A stretch of 64,000 nucleotides of DNA from CAZPBC01 sp964584775 (GCA_964584775.1 CAZPBC010000006.1:1-64000); one strand, 5' to 3'; positions 54,128 through 63,479 are shown, counted from the first letter of the stretch. The notes: a model not told the origin generated them from the sequence alone. Numbers and translations are program-made.

Positions 54128-54841
54128 TTAGTCCTTGTTTTTCACTTGATATTTCAGAGTTCGGCTTCGCATCCATGCAACGGCAAACAGATCCCAGAGG
54201 GTGTTGAGCGAGCGGTTGAAGAGGTTGTATTTACTTTTCCCTCGGGTTCTCTCTCGATGGTTGACTGGCTGCTCGGTCACTGTAAAGCCGTTAATCAGAA
54301 AAAGAGCCGGGAGGAAGCGGTGCATCCCGTTAAAGAGGGGGATCTTTTGAAGAGAGCTTTTGCGGTAGATTTTGAGTGAGCAGCCGGTATCGCTTACACC
54401 ATCTTTAACGACAGCGCGGCGGAGGCTATTCGCAAAAAGAGAAGAGAACTTTTTACTCCAAGGATCTTTGCGGTTAACGCGGTTGCCGACGATCATATCG
54501 TGTCCATCCATCGCTTCAATCAAGTGAGGAATATCATTAGGATCATTCTGTTGATCGCCGTCGAGCGTGATGACAAACTCTCCACGAGCGCTTTTAAATC
54601 CTGCATCGAAGGCGCTGGATTGTCCATAGTTGCGATCGAAGGAGAGGATTTGTAGATAGGGCTTCTCCTGTTGAAGGGTTTCTAGAACTTTAAGCGTCTG
54701 GTCTGTCGATCCATCATCGACGGCGATGAGCTCCCAGTTTTTTGCAACACGGTTCATCACTGGTTCGATCTCGTTGATCAGGGGGAGGACGTTTTCCTCC
54801 TCATTTTTAAGCGGGATCACTACGCTGTACTCGACAGTCAT
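54128..54841 (-). CDS. Family 2 glycosyltransferase (DPM1/ArnC-like)
   Basis: A 237-residue GT-A enzyme: VVIPLKNEEENV, VDDGSTDQT (about 41-49) and the metal-binding LDGDQQNDP. It resembles dolichol/undecaprenyl-phosphate sugar transferases but lacks their C-terminal membrane helices; the neighbouring LAB_N protein may provide the membrane part. Start at ATG 54841 (ATGA overlap with the hydrolase stop) rather than 54871. It probably makes a lipid-linked sugar used for lipid A or glycan modification. Confidence 0.85.
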   Translation of the reverse strand: MTVEYSVVIPLKNEEENVLPLINEIEPVMNRVAKNWELIAVDDGSTDQTLKVLETLQQEKPYLQILSFDRNYGQSSAFDAGFKSARGEFVITLDGDQQNDPNDIPHLIEAMDGHDMIVGNRVNRKDPWSKKFSSLFANSLRRAVVKDGVSDTGCSLKIYRKSSLQKIPLFNGMHRFLPALFLINGFTVTEQPVNHRERTRGKSKYNLFNRSLNTLWDLFAVAWMRSRTLKYQVKNKD

Positions 54842-55593
54842 TCCTCTTCCTTCAGTTGTTTGGCAGCCCAACGGGCTCCCTCTAAAAATTGTTGTTTATC
54901 GGTTCCGTGTCCTAAACGCCCAATGGAAGGGCTCAGGATCAATTCCACAGGGGGAGAGCGCACCCCTTTATCTGCATTCTTCTGAACGAGGCGGCGGACG
55001 AAATTATAGCAGGAGTCGGTGTCGACCATCAAGTCGTGGTTGCCCATGTAAATACGGATCTTCTTTTTCACGAGGGAGGGGATGAGAGTGAAGGGCGAAA
55101 GCGAGTCGTACAGAGGGGCTGCACCATCCTTAAAAGAGGTCGAGTGGTGGAAGTCGGTGAGAGGGGCAAAAAGCAATCCCGCCTTGAACCGCGCGTCCAG
55201 GCTGAGTAGATGGAGAGCTGGTACGGCTCCTCTGGAAAGACCTGCAGGGAGGAGCTGATTGTGGTCGATCACACCCTCAGCATGGAGGATTTCGAGATCA
55301 TCTTTGACCTGGCCGAGGAAGGGGGTGAGAAAATCCTCTCCCTTTTCAAACGCCTCTCTCCAGAAGGCAATGGCTTGTATTTTGTCTGCCCCATCAGGGT
55401 GGAAAGGGAGGTTGCAGGAGAGGACGTTGAGGCCTGCTTCAAAGGCAAACTGTGCCGGCTGGCAGAGAGGATCGAGAGAAAGACTCTCCATCCCCGAGGC
55501 GGAGAAATAAAGAAGCGTGCCGCGCTTTTCCTGGTGTGATAGAAAAGCCCAGGTAAGCGAGTGTTCTGGGTGGTCAAGGATTTCAGGGGTCAT
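54838..55593 (-). CDS. Alpha/beta hydrolase
   Basis: A 251-residue cytoplasmic protein with the nucleophile elbow GLSRG (GxSxG) and likely acid and base in GNHDLMVDTD and GRLGHGTD. The fold is the prolyl-oligopeptidase/dienelactone hydrolase type. Substrate unknown. Translationally coupled on both sides: ATGA overlaps with pcnB (55590-55593) and GT2 (54838-54841). Confidence 0.8.
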   Translation of the reverse strand: MTPEILDHPEHSLTWAFLSHQEKRGTLLYFSASGMESLSLDPLCQPAQFAFEAGLNVLSCNLPFHPDGADKIQAIAFWREAFEKGEDFLTPFLGQVKDDLEILHAEGVIDHNQLLPAGLSRGAVPALHLLSLDARFKAGLLFAPLTDFHHSTSFKDGAAPLYDSLSPFTLIPSLVKKKIRIYMGNHDLMVDTDSCYNFVRRLVQKNADKGVRSPPVELILSPSIGRLGHGTDKQQFLEGARWAAKQLKEEE

Positions 55594-56870
55594 GAAGTAG
55601 GGGGGCGGGCTCTTCTCGGGCGGCCGGATCGTCTCCCTCTTGAAGGGCGTCTCCTTGGTTGGGGAACGCCGTTTTTCTTTGCCTTCTTGTGAAGCTCATC
55701 GAAGTCGAAATAGGTGTCGCGCAGCTGTGGATCGAGGAGGGCACGCATCTGTAAAAAATGCAATGCATGGGGGAAGTCGTGGTCACTTAAGAAGCGGAGT
55801 CGTTTGCTTTTCTTTCCAGAAAGAGGAGTCATTCTGTACTGCGTGGTGAGGATGTAGACCGTATTGGAGCTGAGTTTTTTGGGGAAGTGGGTAAAAGAGT
55901 TCGAGAACACCTCGCGCACCACGTTCCAGCAAATGAGTGTCACTTCACCTAAGTGGGGGACCTTCTCTTTCGTGTTCATATACGCTTCCAGCTCACGGTT
56001 CACGAGAGGAAAGAGGAGGGCTGCAGCAAGAACAGCACGACGGAGCTGAACACGCTCATTGCGGGAGTGGATTTCGTCGATGAGTTTGAGGTATGCAAAG
56101 ATCTCTTCTCCGACTTCCGACTGCATCGACTCTGCCAATTCAGGGATGATGTAATTGAGAAGCTCGTGTTCGAGCATCAATTTAAAAAAGTCGTGGCTTG
56201 CTCCAGACTCGAGCATACGCAAAAGCTCCTCGAGGACGCGGGCAGGGGCGCTTTTTACGATCTCTTCTTTGCAGGTTTCCAAAGCATTCAAGCAATCATC
56301 GGCCATAGCAAAGCCAAAGCGGGCACGGAATTTGAGAAGGCGGATCATCCTTACCGGGTCTTGACGGAAGCGAGCCTCAGGGGTGCCGATCGAGTGGATG
56401 GTCCGGGTTTGGAGATCTTCCCAGCCGCCGACATAGTCGATCACACACTCTTCTTCAGGGTCATAGAAGAGACCATTGATCGAGAAGTCGCGTCGTGTTG
56501 CATCTTCTTCAGGAGAGCCCCAGATGTTGTCCCGGACGATGAGCTCCTCTTCTTCATTGTTTCCAGCACGGAAGGTCGAAACTTCGAAGATTTTCCGGCC
56601 GACGCGGATGTGCGCCAGACGGAAGCGGCGCCCTATAAGCAGGCAGCTTCGGCGGAAGACCTCTTTGATTTCGTCGGGAAGAGCTGAGGTGGATATATCG
56701 TAATCTTTTGGTTTTGAACCAGTTAGAAGGTCTCGAACCGAGCCTCCTACGAGGTAAGCTGTGTAGCCAGCTTCCTTGAGTCTCTCGACGACACGCAGGG
56801 CGTCAGCGTCGATCATCTCATGAGTAATGCCGTGTTCATCTCGTGTTAAAACGCGTGGTTTCAAGTGCAA
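55590..56870 (-). CDS. pcnB: Poly(A) polymerase I
   Basis: A nucleotidyltransferase of the class II family: VGGSVRDLL (41-49), DYD catalytic pair (56-58), the RRDFSINGLFYD motif, an RNA-binding helical middle, and an Arg-rich tail (RRRPSRGRRSGRPRRARPP) that is characteristic of PcnB rather than CCA-adding enzymes. It adds A tails to RNA and promotes decay. First gene of the five-gene operon ending with lpxB; pcnB next to lpxB is also seen in Chlamydia. 426 residues. Confidence 0.9.
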   Translation of the reverse strand: MHLKPRVLTRDEHGITHEMIDADALRVVERLKEAGYTAYLVGGSVRDLLTGSKPKDYDISTSALPDEIKEVFRRSCLLIGRRFRLAHIRVGRKIFEVSTFRAGNNEEEELIVRDNIWGSPEEDATRRDFSINGLFYDPEEECVIDYVGGWEDLQTRTIHSIGTPEARFRQDPVRMIRLLKFRARFGFAMADDCLNALETCKEEIVKSAPARVLEELLRMLESGASHDFFKLMLEHELLNYIIPELAESMQSEVGEEIFAYLKLIDEIHSRNERVQLRRAVLAAALLFPLVNRELEAYMNTKEKVPHLGEVTLICWNVVREVFSNSFTHFPKKLSSNTVYILTTQYRMTPLSGKKSKRLRFLSDHDFPHALHFLQMRALLDPQLRDTYFDFDELHKKAKKNGVPQPRRRPSRGRRSGRPRRARPPTS

Positions 56871-57143
56871 TCTCAGTTATTTGTAGGATGAAAATGTACC
56901 TGACCTGAGTGGAATCTGTCAAGGAGATAAGTGCTTCTAACAAGAGTGGTTAAGTTCTTTACGCTCAGCTCTAAATTCTCAAATATGATGGTTAGAAACT
57001 AGATTCGTATTTGACCCTGAACGAGCTAGTGAAGGACATACTTAAAGATCTAGAGTGAATAAGTGACGACTAGACCCAAGATCGAGGGCGCTTAAGTGCT
57101 TTTTCATCTTTGTCTGTTGAATTGTGATCTGGTTGAGGGATCA

Positions 57144-57433
57144 CTTCATCTGATTCAGTCACTCTTCGAGTAACAGCATTTCAAAGACTGTTAGAAGAAG
57201 GTAGATCTTATCCAAGTCAAAACATCGTAGTAACAGGAAAAGTTGAGGTAGGAGACCTAAATTCAGTCACCCTCCCAGAAGGCCTGAGTGTTGGAGTCCT
57301 GAAACTTCATTTCGGAGATCTTAGTCGTCACCTCCGTGAGGTGGATGCATTAAACCGAATGTCAGAGACGGCAAAAAAGAAACTCTGACGCGCTGTGAGG
57401 ACCAATACATCCTTAAGCACGGTCAATTTTTAA
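57144..57433 (+). pseudogene. Decayed LRR-gene paralogue, upstream copy
   Basis: Within the 790-bp gap after pcnB this stretch is clearly similar to the LRR gene at 57661: 57144-57300 matches its N-terminal part, including TATCCAAGTCAAAACAT and GGCCTGAGTGTTGGAG, and 57340-57433 matches its 3' end. All but the first LRR unit is missing and stops break the frame. Similarity to the downstream decayed copy continues past the stop to about 57510. The flanks 56871-57143 and 57511-57660 hold nothing I can name; the latter is very AT-rich and should contain the LRR promoter. Confidence 0.75.
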
Positions 57434-57660
57434 AGCGATCTAGCTGACGACGGTGTAACCATCTTTGTGAAGGAGGAGAGACACCTTACATCTTGAGTCC
57501 CGGTCCATCTGGGCGATGTGCTTGTCTCCCTTTTTTTCTAGTAAATGATTTAAATTGATTCAAGTTTTAAAATTCTTTGCATAAACATTAAATTTGATTT
57601 ATTTTATCATCTTCTTAGATATATAAATTTTGTAAAATCTAAATCAAAAAAGGAAACTCC

Positions 57661-58560
57661 ATGAACCCCATACAACCTTCGATGGCGGCGCAACGCTATC
57701 CTACTTCACTTGATTCAGTCACTCTTCCAGCAGAAGAGTTTGAAAGATTGTTAGAAAAAGGTGGACCTTATCCAAGTCAAAACATTGTAGTCACAGGAAA
57801 CGTTGAGGTAGGAAACCTAAATTCAGTCACCCTCCCAAAAGGCTTGAGAGTCGAAGGGAACTTAGAGCTCCGTCGATGTTCAGGCTTAATATCCCTGCCT
57901 GAAGGCCTGAGTGTCGAAGGACGTCTGTACCTCTTTGTTTGCACAGGCCTAAAAGCCCTCCCAGCAGGTCTGAGAGTTGGAGGGGACCTGAAGCTCGAAG
58001 GTTGCAAAGGTCTAACAGATTTACCAGAAGGTCTGAGTGTCGGAAAGAACCTGGACCTCTGGGTTTGCGAAGGCCTAAAAGCCCTCCCAGCAGGTCTGAG
58101 AGTTGGAGGGAACTTAGACCTCAAAGGTTGCACAGGACTAACGGCCCTGCCAGAAGGCTTGAGTATTGGAGGGAACCTGAGCATCCCTCGGAATCTCATA
58201 AAAATAAAAGCCCTCCCAGAAGGTCTGAGTGTCGGAGGGAGGCTGGACATTTGTGATTGGAAAAAACTAAAAGCCCTCCCAAAAGGACTGAGAGTCGGAA
58301 CCCTGGTACTTAGATCCGAAGCTATTAAATTAAAACAGGTTCAGGAGGGTATTCGCCTTAGTCCCTCTATTAGGTATTTGCGTCTAAAGGGTGATCCGAC
58401 GCCAGAATGCCTAGAGGCTGTTGCTGGTTGTATACGAGAGAGTCGTATCCGTGTGTTGGATTTAACAAAGTATATGCCAGAGAAGGCAAAAATGACACTT
58501 TTACATGCTTTGAGGACCAATACATCCATAAGCGAAGTCTACTTTAGTGGAGGTTTTTAA
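57661..58560 (+). CDS. Leucine-rich repeat protein
   Basis: The 299-residue product has eight LRR units of about 21 residues from residue 58 to 226, consensus LPEGLSVGGNLDLxGCxGLKA, preceded by a 57-residue N-terminal domain and followed by a distinct domain with one ribonuclease-inhibitor-like LRR (SRIRVLDLTKYMPEKAKMTL...NTSISEVYF). No signal peptide. Good ribosome site (AAGGA, 57650). LRR proteins of this sort in intracellular bacteria are often secreted effectors that bind host proteins; that is an inference here. Two broken paralogues flank it, pointing to a fast-changing family. Confidence 0.8.
   Translation: MNPIQPSMAAQRYPTSLDSVTLPAEEFERLLEKGGPYPSQNIVVTGNVEVGNLNSVTLPKGLRVEGNLELRRCSGLISLPEGLSVEGRLYLFVCTGLKALPAGLRVGGDLKLEGCKGLTDLPEGLSVGKNLDLWVCEGLKALPAGLRVGGNLDLKGCTGLTALPEGLSIGGNLSIPRNLIKIKALPEGLSVGGRLDICDWKKLKALPKGLRVGTLVLRSEAIKLKQVQEGIRLSPSIRYLRLKGDPTPECLEAVAGCIRESRIRVLDLTKYMPEKAKMTLLHALRTNTSISEVYFSGGF
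57832..58341 (+). repeat. 63-bp tandem coding repeats of the LRR gene
   Basis: Eight units begin at residues 58, 79, 100, 121, 142, 163, 185 and 206; the first five intervals are exactly 63 bp and one later is 66 bp. Units alternate between LPEGLSV and LPAGLRV types, with near-identical DNA in alternate units, indicating duplication in blocks of two. Confidence 0.8.
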
Positions 58561-58695
58561 TAATGATAGATAAATTAATCCTATTCAAATCTTAATTCTC
58601 AAAAATCTTTAATAAGATAGTAAAATTCATTCATAAAATACTATTGGCAAGGTAATTTGATTTTTTAGAATTCCTAACTCATAAAGGAAAACTCC

Positions 58696-59030
58696 ATGAA
58701 CCCCATACAACATTCGATGGCGGGGCAACCCTACCCTACTTCGTCTGATTCAGTCACCTCCCAAAAGGACTGAGAGTCGGAATCCAGGGACTTAATTTCG
58801 GAGCTCTTGAAGTGAAAAAGGTTCAGAAGGCTGTTCGCCTTAGTCCCTCGATTCAGGGTTTGCATCCAAGGGGTGCTCTGAGGTAACAAAGCCTAAAGGC
58901 TCTTGCTGATTGTATACGAGAGAGTCGAATCCGTGAGTTGGATTTAACAAACGAAATACCAGAGAAGGCAAAAAAGACATTTTTATGTGTTGTGATGGAT
59001 AATACACTCTTAAGCATAGTCAAATTTTAA
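58696..59030 (+). pseudogene. Decayed LRR-gene paralogue, downstream copy
   Basis: The first 24 codons (MNPIQHSMAGQPYPTSSDSV) and the ribosome site match the intact LRR gene. Then about 550 bp are missing: GATTCAGTCAC is joined directly to CTCCCAAAAGGACTGAGAG, the start of the last repeat, with a frameshift to an early TGA. The rest matches the C-terminal domain with more stops and ends at 59030; similarity to the upstream decayed copy continues to about 59105. The remaining 59106-59253 contains only the leader of glmM. Confidence 0.8.
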
Positions 59031-59253
59031 AGCAGACTCGCTGATTTGGTAATCATCTTCGTGAACGAGGAGAGATGCCAGACATCCTGAGTTCCAATCT
59101 ATCAAGAAGCAGGGTAATACACTTCAGACTTGAAATAGCGAAGTATTAAATTGAATGGATTGAAAACATCAAGTGTTCCCAAATTCTCTTGAAAAGTCCC
59201 TCAAAATCAGTTAATTTGGAACTATCAGTAAAATATCTATTCCAACTGGATCC

Positions 59254-60633
59254 ATGACAGAAAAGAAACCGACGAAAACGAAAAGGCAAAAAATATTTGG
59301 AACCGATGGAGTGAGGGGCCGCGCCAACCAGCTCCCCATGACCGTTGAAATCGCTCTGGCTCTCGGACGTGCAGCAGGGAAGATCTTCCGTGAAAATGGA
59401 AGCCACCGGGTGGTGATCGGCAAAGACACCCGCCTCTCGTGCTATATGTTTGAAAATGCGTTGATCTCGGGCCTTTGCTCGATGGGCGTGAACACTCTCA
59501 TGCTGGGGCCTTTCCCCACTCCTGGGGTGGCGTTCATTACCCGCGCTTACCGAGCAGATGCAGGAATCGTCATCTCTGCTTCGCACAACTCCTTTGAAGA
59601 TAACGGAATCAAATTTTTCTCCGCTGAAGGCTTTAAGCTTCCTGACGAGCTCGAAAAGACGATGGAAGATCTCGTTGAAAAAGGAGATTTTACAGATGCC
59701 CTTCCGAATTCAAACCAGATCGGACGGAATGCCAAAGTCCGCGATGCAGATGGGCGCTATATTGAGTTTGTCAAAGCGACCTTCCCCAAACTCCGCTCAC
59801 TACAAGGCCTGCGCATCGCTCTTGATTGTGCCAACGGAGCTGCCTACAAGGTGGCCCCTCTCATTTTTTCTGAGCTTGATGCCGAGGTGCACACCTACGG
59901 CAACCAGCCGAACGGTCTCAATATCAACCTCGATTGCGGCTCACTCCATCCCGAGCAAGTCCAAAAAGCTGTCATTGACCATCACGCCCATGTAGGAATC
60001 GCTCTGGATGGGGATGGCGACCGGGTGATCCTTGTCGATGAAAATGCCCAGCTGGTCGATGGAGATCAGATTCTTGGTATTTTGGCGAAGGATCTCGCTC
60101 GCAAAGGACAGTTAAAAAACAACCGCGTTGTCGCGACCGTGATGAGCAACTTTGGATTTTTGGAATCGATGCGAGAAGCTGGAATTGAAACGACTCTCTC
60201 TAAAGTGGGTGACCGCTATGTGATCCAAGAGATGTTGAAGACAGGGTCGATCCTTGGCGGTGAGCAGAGTGGTCATATCATCTGTCTTGAACACAACACC
60301 ACCGGGGATGCGCTCATTGCGGCCCTACAGGTCCTCGCGATCATGACGGAGCGCGATTTGCCTCTTTCTGAATTGGCTAAAGAAATCGAAAAGTATCCCC
60401 AAGAGCTCGTCAATGTTCCTGTTAAAGAGAAAAAAGAACTCAAAGAGTTGGATCTTGTCCAAAATGTCATTCATGACGTGGAGAAAAAACTCAACCAGCA
60501 AGGGCGCGTCCTGGTCCGCTACTCAGGAACAGAAAACATCTGCCGAGTGATGGTGGAGGGAAAAGATAAAAAATTGGTCGACACTTCAGTGAGCGCGATT
60601 GCAGATGTCATCCGTGAAGAGATAGGGGCTTGA
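59254..60633 (+). CDS. glmM: Phosphoglucosamine mutase
   Basis: Converts glucosamine-6-phosphate to glucosamine-1-phosphate for UDP-GlcNAc, the precursor of lipid A and peptidoglycan. Seen are GTDGVRG (16-22), the phosphoserine loop ISASHN with Ser110, the metal site DGDGDR (about 250) and the phosphate-binding loop RYSGTE near the C-terminus. 459 residues, full length. glmS follows 10 bp later, the same order as in Chlamydia. Confidence 0.95.
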   Translation: MTEKKPTKTKRQKIFGTDGVRGRANQLPMTVEIALALGRAAGKIFRENGSHRVVIGKDTRLSCYMFENALISGLCSMGVNTLMLGPFPTPGVAFITRAYRADAGIVISASHNSFEDNGIKFFSAEGFKLPDELEKTMEDLVEKGDFTDALPNSNQIGRNAKVRDADGRYIEFVKATFPKLRSLQGLRIALDCANGAAYKVAPLIFSELDAEVHTYGNQPNGLNINLDCGSLHPEQVQKAVIDHHAHVGIALDGDGDRVILVDENAQLVDGDQILGILAKDLARKGQLKNNRVVATVMSNFGFLESMREAGIETTLSKVGDRYVIQEMLKTGSILGGEQSGHIICLEHNTTGDALIAALQVLAIMTERDLPLSELAKEIEKYPQELVNVPVKEKKELKELDLVQNVIHDVEKKLNQQGRVLVRYSGTENICRVMVEGKDKKLVDTSVSAIADVIREEIGA

Positions 60634-60643
60634 GAAAAAGAAT

Positions 60644-62470
60644 ATGTGCGGAATTTTTGGTTATATCGGAAAAAAGAACGCAGTCGAAATCGTCCTCAAG
60701 GGACTCAAAAGGCTCGAGTACCGCGGTTACGACTCTTCAGGAATCGCCGGTCTGAATGGGACAGGACTTGAGTTTATCAAACAGGCAGGAAAGATTTCCG
60801 AAATGGAGAGTGCTCTTGAAAAAAAGGGCCTCCATCTCGATATGGCGATCGCTCACACGCGTTGGGCGACCCATGGCCGTCCGACTGAAGTCAATGCCCA
60901 CCCTCATTTCAACACAGAATCGACTCTAGCCATTGTTCACAATGGAATTATCGAAAACCACACTGAGCTGCGCAACCATTTGGAGAAAAAAGGTTTTAGC
61001 TTTGTCACAGACACCGATACGGAAGTGATTGCCCACCTGATTTCTGATCACTACAAGGGTGACCTTCTTAAAGCAATCGGAGAGACGCTCCCCATGTTAA
61101 AAGGGGCCTTCTCGATTGCGGTCATACACAAAGACCATCCGAACTTGATTGTCGGTGCTGCCAACCACGCTCCACTAGCTGTGGGAGTGGGTGAAGAGGA
61201 GATGTTCATCGCTTCCGACGTCCTTGCATTTGGCGGACAGGTGAACAAAGTCGCCTACCTCAATGACTGCGATATAGTTGCTGTTCGCGATGGAGGTTAT
61301 GAGTTCTTTGACTTCTCCCTAGTCCCGATCACAAAAGAGTTGCAAGAGATCACTTTCAAGCCGGAAGAAGCCTCTCGTGGAGACTTTCAGCACTACACAT
61401 TGAAAGAGATTTTTGAGCAGCCTCAAGCGGTTCGCTCTGCGATGGCGGGTCGTATTCTAGAGGAATACGGTACCGCACAGTTCGATACACTCAGTTTCGA
61501 CCTTTCCGACTTGATTGGTGTGAGCCGGATCATGATCATCGCGTGCGGAACCTCCTACCATGCCGGTTTCATCGGACAATATTTACTCGAAGAGATCGCC
61601 CATATTCCGACACAGGTAGAGATCTCCTCAGAGTTCCGCTACAAAAACCCCATTGTGCCAGAGGGAACCCTTGCTATCGCCATCAGCCAATCGGGAGAAA
61701 CGGCCGATACACTTGCTGCCCTCCGTGAGTTAAAAGCAAAAGGGGCACGGGTGATGGCAATTTGTAACACCTACGAGTCTTCCATTGCGCGTGAAGCGGA
61801 CTGTACTCTCTATCAGCGTGCTGGTGTGGAGATCGGCGTCTGTTCAACGAAGGCCTTCACCAGCCAAGTGACCATTCTCACGCTCTTTACCCTCTTGATG
61901 GCACGGATGAGACACATGTCTCGAGAGGAGGGGCAGCACCTCATCACACACCTTCTTGAGCTGCCTCACCAAATTGAACAAGTCCTCAAACTCAATGAGC
62001 AAATCCATGAGATTGCGAAGAAGTATGCGAAGTATGAAAACTTCTTCTTCCTGGGACGCCGCTATATGTTCCCCACCGCTCTCGAAGGAGCGCTTAAGCT
62101 CAAAGAGATCTCCTATATCAATGCCAATGGTTATCCTGCAGGAGAGATGAAGCATGGTCCGATCGCGCTCATCAGTCCCGACTGTCCGACGGTTGCTTTC
62201 ATGGGCGATAAGTTCACCTACGAAAAGATGCTCAGTAACCTTATGGAGGTGAAGGCGCGCTCAGGGCCGGTGATTGCGATTGCTGAAGAGGGAGCGAAAG
62301 AGATCTCGGACATTGCCGAAGAACTGATCACCATCCCAAAAACGATTGATGAGCTTGCTGTCATCCCAATGTCTGTTGCAGCGCAGCTTTTCGCTTACTA
62401 TGTTGCACTCGAGAGAGGCGAAGACATCGATCAGCCCCGCAATCTTGCCAAGTCAGTCACCGTTGAGTAA
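60644..62470 (+). CDS. glmS: Glutamine-fructose-6-phosphate aminotransferase
   Basis: Makes glucosamine-6-phosphate from fructose-6-phosphate and glutamine, feeding GlmM. N-terminal glutaminase with catalytic Cys2 (MCGIFGYIG), HTRWATHG, then two SIS domains (CGTSYHAG, SQSGETADT) and the C-terminal loop DQPRNLAKSVTVE that closes the active site. 608 residues. No glmS ribozyme-like leader fits in the 10-bp gap to glmM. Convergent with the barrel gene 11 bp downstream. Confidence 0.97.
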   Translation: MCGIFGYIGKKNAVEIVLKGLKRLEYRGYDSSGIAGLNGTGLEFIKQAGKISEMESALEKKGLHLDMAIAHTRWATHGRPTEVNAHPHFNTESTLAIVHNGIIENHTELRNHLEKKGFSFVTDTDTEVIAHLISDHYKGDLLKAIGETLPMLKGAFSIAVIHKDHPNLIVGAANHAPLAVGVGEEEMFIASDVLAFGGQVNKVAYLNDCDIVAVRDGGYEFFDFSLVPITKELQEITFKPEEASRGDFQHYTLKEIFEQPQAVRSAMAGRILEEYGTAQFDTLSFDLSDLIGVSRIMIIACGTSYHAGFIGQYLLEEIAHIPTQVEISSEFRYKNPIVPEGTLAIAISQSGETADTLAALRELKAKGARVMAICNTYESSIAREADCTLYQRAGVEIGVCSTKAFTSQVTILTLFTLLMARMRHMSREEGQHLITHLLELPHQIEQVLKLNEQIHEIAKKYAKYENFFFLGRRYMFPTALEGALKLKEISYINANGYPAGEMKHGPIALISPDCPTVAFMGDKFTYEKMLSNLMEVKARSGPVIAIAEEGAKEISDIAEELITIPKTIDELAVIPMSVAAQLFAYYVALERGEDIDQPRNLAKSVTVE

Positions 62471-62481
62471 TTACAGAGTGG

Positions 62482-63360
62482 TTAGAACCCAATCCCGAAC
62501 TCTGCTTTCAGGCCCCAAAGGTGGAAGCGGGTTTTGATGAAGTCGAAGGGAAAGTTGTCTTTTTGGTGGTAGACCCGGAAGAGATAAAAGGGCTCTAGCT
62601 GCCAGTTCCATTTCCATCCACAGTAACATCCGTCGTAGCGTACGGGAATGAGGATTTCATACTGCATCACGTCTCCCATTGTGAGAGTGGGATTGTTGAA
62701 ACGTGGATCTTGGACATGGGAGCGACCCACGAAGCTGAAGCGTCCCTTAAAATCCAAACCGATCGAGAGTTCGGGACAGAAGTGGTAGCGATGGAGAAGA
62801 CCTGCTGCAAGGTACTCATACTTGTCATGGTAAGTGATTAAGGTGGGGGATGGAGCAATCAGCCGGTTGGTACACTCAAAGTAGCCGTAGCCGAGGTAGG
62901 GGGTGACCATAAGTTGCTTACAAAACTCGCGGCACATGGTATAGCCAGCCCTTCCTTCCACTTGCGCCTCGATCATACGGGAGTTCAGCTCAAGATCAGA
63001 AGAGGTATGTCCGTAGAGGACGCCTTTTGCAAAATACCCTTCAGCAGCGATGTAAATGCTATTGGCTTTTCTCCTTTCGAGAACTCCAGTCATTCCTGCC
63101 ATCAATCCTTTCTGCACAGCACCGCCATGACGCTCACGCAAAAGGTGGTAGACTGTCGGACCGATAGAGAAGTTCATGCAGTCGGGTAGGGGGCTTTTGA
63201 CGCCTTCGAGGGGAATCGTGAAAAGCATCAAAAGTAGGAGGACTAAAGAACCCCACGCACGCCAAACCCTTCTATAAGCAAAGGATCTAGGTTCTCTTTC
63301 AAGTGGAAGCACTGCCGGAGGCGACGTACATCGTTTTGTGTGAGTTTTGCCGGTGTTCAT
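62482..63360 (-). CDS. Outer membrane beta-barrel protein with Cys
   Basis: A 292-residue protein: a basic N-terminus of about 33 residues, a hydrophobic signal segment (about 36-49), then alternating strands (YIAAEGYFAKGVLYGH, VTPYLGYGYFEC, LHRYHFCPELSIGLDFKGRF, WQLEPFYLFRVY) ending in GIGF. Ten Cys in all, eight of them after the signal segment. The basic extension is long for a signal peptide; a later start is possible. No family recognised, but size and ending suggest a 10-12-stranded barrel in the outer membrane. Confidence 0.65.
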   Translation of the reverse strand: MNTGKTHTKRCTSPPAVLPLEREPRSFAYRRVWRAWGSLVLLLLMLFTIPLEGVKSPLPDCMNFSIGPTVYHLLRERHGGAVQKGLMAGMTGVLERRKANSIYIAAEGYFAKGVLYGHTSSDLELNSRMIEAQVEGRAGYTMCREFCKQLMVTPYLGYGYFECTNRLIAPSPTLITYHDKYEYLAAGLLHRYHFCPELSIGLDFKGRFSFVGRSHVQDPRFNNPTLTMGDVMQYEILIPVRYDGCYCGWKWNWQLEPFYLFRVYHQKDNFPFDFIKTRFHLWGLKAEFGIGF

Positions 63361-63418
63361 CTTCTGTCTAAGTTAGGTTCTTCAGCATAAACATTCCATT
63401 TTAGAGGTTTGCCTTGCC

Positions 63419-63447
63419 TTGAGTCAAACCCTAAAAGAGTGTAAGAT
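63419..63447 (+). promoter_or_regulatory. Putative promoter of the secreted protein at 63480
   Basis: TTGAGT (63419-63424) and TAAGAT (63442-63447) are 17 bp apart and lie 33 bp before the start codon. Confidence 0.4.
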
Positions 63448-63479
63448 GCAAAGCCCAGAAAACTTAATCGGAGAAGGTC

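Noticed and set aside
57777..58250. 157-codon minus-strand frame with repeats in the LRR gene
   Set aside because: Its repeats are the mirror image of the 63-bp LRR units; the plus frame has the ribosome site and LRR consensus.
57832..58341. Possible CRISPR array because of regular repeats
   Set aside because: Units are contiguous 63-bp coding repeats without unique spacers, and there are no cas genes.
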